DNA of 64,000 nt from Rhizobiaceae bacterium (GTDB lineage: Bacteria > Pseudomonadota > Alphaproteobacteria > Rhizobiales > Rhizobiaceae), in assembly GCA_028279875.1 (NCBI GenBank), contig JANQMU010000061.1:62001-126000 (forward strand). The letters are read 5' to 3'. The notes under the pieces were generated by a model, which had not been told where the DNA came from, ran no database searches, and saw nothing but the letters and a program-made list of their open reading frames with translations. Position numbers and translations under genes: made by a program. This document shows positions 61,665 to 64,000 of the stretch, in pieces; the first letter of the stretch is position 1, and every line of letters begins with the position of its first letter.

Positions 61665-62336
61665 ATGACTGATGACAACATCATAGAACGCCTGAAAAGA
61701 CTGGATGTTTGTGCCGTCTCGGATACGTTGGACAGCCTTGGCATGAAGGGCGTTGCCCTTGGCCTGCGCAAGGGGTGGCCTTGCGGGTTGATCGCCGGCC
61801 GCACGATGACGGTCAAACTGGTTGCCGTTGGGCACGAGGCCATTTCCAAAAGGCATCTGTGTACCGGCGCGATCATGGATGCGGACCCGGGAGACGTTAT
61901 TGTTGTTGATAACCGTGGACGGATCGATGCGGCCGGTTGGGGAGGGATTCTTTCTCTTGCCGCCAAACAAAGGGGGCTGGCGGGGGTGATTGTTGACGGC
62001 GCCTGCCGTGACATCGATGAAGCCACGGAATTGGAGTTTCCTGTCTTTGCGAAAGAGTTCATTCCACTGACAGCGCGCGGCCGCATTGTTGAACAATCCT
62101 ATGGTGAACTGGTCGAAGTCTGTGGCGTTTCAGTATCTCAGGCGGACTACGTCATAGCAGATGGCAGCGGGGTGGCCTTCATCCCTGCAGATCGCGCTGA
62201 AGAGGTTGTCTCAAAGGCAGAGGGCATTGTCGCGCATGAGAAGGCCATGGCACAGGCCGTGCGCGATGGTCGCCCTGTCAGTGAAGTGATGGGCGAATCC
62301 TATGAGACCTTGTTGCAGAATGCCGCTGACAGGTAG
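61665..62336 (+). CDS. RraA-like / 4-carboxy-4-hydroxy-2-oxoadipate aldolase family (first)
   Basis: 223 residues behind AGGGGAGC. Family features are CAVSDTLDSLGMKG, GRIDAAGWGGILSLAAKQRG and VIVDGACRDIDEATELEFPV, with the metal-binding R-D pair in ACRD. In aromatic pathways these divalent-metal aldolases split 4-carboxy-4-hydroxy-2-oxoadipate into pyruvate and oxaloacetate. RraA proteins proper inhibit RNase E, but context favours the aldolase role. Convergent with the second copy at 62390. Confidence 0.85.
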   Translation: MTDDNIIERLKRLDVCAVSDTLDSLGMKGVALGLRKGWPCGLIAGRTMTVKLVAVGHEAISKRHLCTGAIMDADPGDVIVVDNRGRIDAAGWGGILSLAAKQRGLAGVIVDGACRDIDEATELEFPVFAKEFIPLTARGRIVEQSYGELVEVCGVSVSQADYVIADGSGVAFIPADRAEEVVSKAEGIVAHEKAMAQAVRDGRPVSEVMGESYETLLQNAADR

Positions 62337-62389
62337 GAGAAAGGGTGCGAAAAGCGACCGGCTTCTTAATCGCATACAGTGGTATCGGC

Positions 62390-63067
62390 TCAATCTACCT
62401 TGGTCTGCAACGCGTGATAATTAAACTTCTTACGCGCTTCACGCAGACTCAATCCCCCTTCAACTGCCGCACGCAGCTGGTTTTCAGTCTCCTCGATCTC
62501 ACGGGCCGAGGCCGCGACCTCTGCAGCTCGGTCCTGCGGCACAACCACAATACCATCGCCGTCACCGACCAATATGTCAGCCGGATTTACCCGAACCTCG
62601 CCAAGCGATATCGGCACTTGGACGGCATCCATTTGCACACGTTCTTTTCCGGTGCGCATGAAGTATCCCTTCGAAAAAACGGGATACCCGATCGATCGGG
62701 CAAGAGAGGTGTCCCGGCAAACTCCGTTGATCACCGTGCCGGCCACACCCTTTCGGTGTGCGACAGCTGTCAGGATATCACCCCAAACAGTGCAATCTTC
62801 GCGACCGGCATTGTCGAGAACGACAACCGCGCCTGCAGGCACGTCATCGATGTAGTCACCGACGGTTCCTTTCACGACCCCGCATGGTCCATATTTGCAG
62901 GTAAATGCTTGGCCAACCAGCCGAAATCCGGGCTTTAGCGGTTTCAGGCCGATCGCCTGCCCCTCGATCCCGAGTTTGTCCATGGCGTCAGAGATCGCAG
63001 AGCACGACAATTCGCCAAGCTCTGTCAACACGCCTTCATCTAATTTGTCCAAGATCGTTTTCCTCAA
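62390..63067 (-). CDS. RraA-like / 4-carboxy-4-hydroxy-2-oxoadipate aldolase family (second)
   Basis: 225 residues: SAISDAMDKLGIEGQA, VLDNAGREDCTVWGDILTAV, GTVINGVCRDTSLARSIGYP with the metal-site R-D pair, and a C-terminal helix ending EARKKFNYHALQ. Divergent enough from the copy at 61665 that the two are not a recent duplication, so they may serve different substrates. It follows the LigJ-like gene in the same direction. Confidence 0.85.
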   Translation of the reverse strand: MRKTILDKLDEGVLTELGELSCSAISDAMDKLGIEGQAIGLKPLKPGFRLVGQAFTCKYGPCGVVKGTVGDYIDDVPAGAVVVLDNAGREDCTVWGDILTAVAHRKGVAGTVINGVCRDTSLARSIGYPVFSKGYFMRTGKERVQMDAVQVPISLGEVRVNPADILVGDGDGIVVVPQDRAAEVAASAREIEETENQLRAAVEGGLSLREARKKFNYHALQTKVD

Positions 63068-63100
63068 CGTTCGATAACGCTGTGACGCTGCTGATGAACG

Positions 63101-64000
63101 TCAGGCACCAGGGTTGAAATTGGTTGTATAGACCTTGCGGCAAGTACCTTCGAAGATCTTGACCTTGTCTTCCTCGGACAACCACTCGATGCTCTCTATG
63201 ACCGGTTTCAGATCATCGAAATCCCGTCCCGTTTCAGGACAATGCACCGAACCTGTTCCCGGACGTTCTGTTCCGAACATGATATTGTCGACACCCAGCA
63301 TCTTGATCTGGAATTCCAGGGAGTCCTTGGAGTAGTTGCAGGTGTCGAAATACAGCTTGCGCATCTTTTGCTCGAAGGTTTCCGGCTCTTTGCGACGCAG
63401 GTTCCAGGCCCTGAATCTCCCCATGTGGAACGGAATCGCACCGCCGGAATGGGGCACGATGATCTTCAGATCCGGGAAGTCATCGAACACATTGGATTCC
63501 AGGATCGAAATGATTGCGATGCTTTCTTCATTGATGAATTTGAGGGTGTAGGACTCGCGCGGATGGCTACTGGACGCCGAATGGACCATGCCCGGCACAT
63601 CGAGTTCGACCATCTTCTCGTAAAGCGGATACCAGAACTCGTCCCCCATTCCCGGAGGTGGTGATCCGTCACCTTCGACCGGATCGGGGTTGATCAAACA
63701 TCCGACGAAACCCAATTCCTTGACGCAACGCTCCAATTCCTCGATCGAGTTTTCAGGGCTTTCATCCCGGAACTGCGGTAGACCGGCGACCCCGTAGATC
63801 CGACCTGGATGCATCTGGGTCATCATGTGGATGGCGTCGTTGACGGCGCGTGCCCAAAGCCGGCTAACAAGGGACGGACGCACCGAATGCATCTGCGCAA
63901 AGGGGCGCGGAGAAAGGAGCTGAATATCTGTTCCGACTTCGTCCATCTTTCGGATCAGACCGTCCACGGCGGCGCGAACCGGTTCTTCCGGCGGTTTGAA
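63101..64000 (-). CDS. Amidohydrolase family 2, LigJ (4-oxalomesaconate hydratase)-like, N-terminus beyond window
   Basis: At least 299 residues; the frame runs off the window end, so the start is not visible (a GTG at 63967 lies inside the coding sequence). ACMSD-type features: MHPGRIYGVAGLPQF, IVPHSGGAIPFHMGRF with a metal histidine, KLYFDTCNYS and NIMFGTERPGTGS. LigJ hydrates 4-oxalomesaconate, the step before the aldolase in meta cleavage of protocatechuate or gallate, which matches the neighbouring RraA-like genes. A decarboxylase of the same fold is the main alternative. Confidence 0.82.
   Translation of the reverse strand, partial: FKPPEEPVRAAVDGLIRKMDEVGTDIQLLSPRPFAQMHSVRPSLVSRLWARAVNDAIHMMTQMHPGRIYGVAGLPQFRDESPENSIEELERCVKELGFVGCLINPDPVEGDGSPPPGMGDEFWYPLYEKMVELDVPGMVHSASSSHPRESYTLKFINEESIAIISILESNVFDDFPDLKIIVPHSGGAIPFHMGRFRAWNLRRKEPETFEQKMRKLYFDTCNYSKDSLEFQIKMLGVDNIMFGTERPGTGSVHCPETGRDFDDLKPVIESIEWLSEEDKVKIFEGTCRKVYTTNFNPGA

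Noticed and set aside
1-64000. CRISPR arrays, rRNA genes, complete tRNA genes, replication origin
   Set aside because: No regularly spaced repeats, no rRNA-like sequence and no complete cloverleaf were seen; only the tRNA-Arg 3' fragment was found.

Overview
The window reads as accessory, catabolic chromosome or megaplasmid from an alphaproteobacterium. The support is qualitative: moderately high GC, TRAP and CUT1 sugar ABC transporters, a MocDEF-like oxygenase set known from rhizobia, GcvA-type LysR and FCD-type GntR regulators, and tightly packed operons with ATGA overlaps. I cannot fix the order; a Hyphomicrobiales (rhizobia-related) or Rhodobacterales host is plausible.

Layout. 1-2028: end of a CobW GTPase, a DUF1826 protein and a class III alcohol dehydrogenase. 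2145-4247 (-): GH31 alpha-glycosidase behind a LacI-type operator. 4642-16971: a GntR regulator diverges from a long + strand run holding a FAH-family hydrolase, a VOC extradiol dioxygenase-like protein, then a sugar-type ABC system whose binding protein and permease/ATPase genes flank SDR, Gfo/Idh, TIM-barrel isomerase and cupin genes. 17149-22214 (-): GMC oxidoreductase, PanB-like protein and a three-component membrane oxygenase (reductase, Rieske ferredoxin, di-iron hydroxylase) resembling rhizopine MocDEF, with a divergent AraC regulator. 23296-28819 (-): a second sugar ABC transporter and its LacI regulator; an 18-bp operator is identical at this transporter and at the distant GH31 gene. 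29083-33684: AraC regulator, alpha/beta hydrolase, a broken amidase joined to an IS5-type transposase remnant, three small secreted cysteine-rich paralogues, a frameshifted integrase stub and a 3' tRNA-Arg fragment, which together look like the scar of an integrated element.

33764-48996 is the most unusual block. A MarR regulator diverges from a nine-gene operon: HyuA/HyuB, two luciferase-like (LLM) oxidoreductases, an acyl-CoA ligase, a hotdog thioesterase, an NADPH:F420 oxidoreductase, CofC and a fused CofG-CofH FO synthase. A convergent TRAP transporter follows. The same GTAGTATACTAC operator sits in both promoters, so uptake, catabolism and part of coenzyme F420 synthesis look like one regulon. 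No cofD or cofE is present in the window.

49249-53416: a LysR regulator diverges from a KamA-like radical SAM aminomutase, an FdxA ferredoxin and a class III aminotransferase, joined by ATGA overlaps. 53417-54522 is gene-poor, with a truncated NAD(P)-binding gene and a perfect 29-bp inverted repeat. 54523-64000 is an aromatic-acid cluster: ferredoxin reductase, CoxM/CoxS/CoxG-like proteins without a catalytic CoxL, a LigB-like ring-opening dioxygenase, a phthalate-dioxygenase-like Rieske oxygenase, a Gfo/Idh dihydrodiol dehydrogenase-like enzyme, two RraA/CHA-aldolase-like proteins and a LigJ-like amidohydrolase running off the window end. It fits dihydroxylation, rearomatisation, meta cleavage, hydration and aldol cleavage of a phthalate- or protocatechuate-type substrate.
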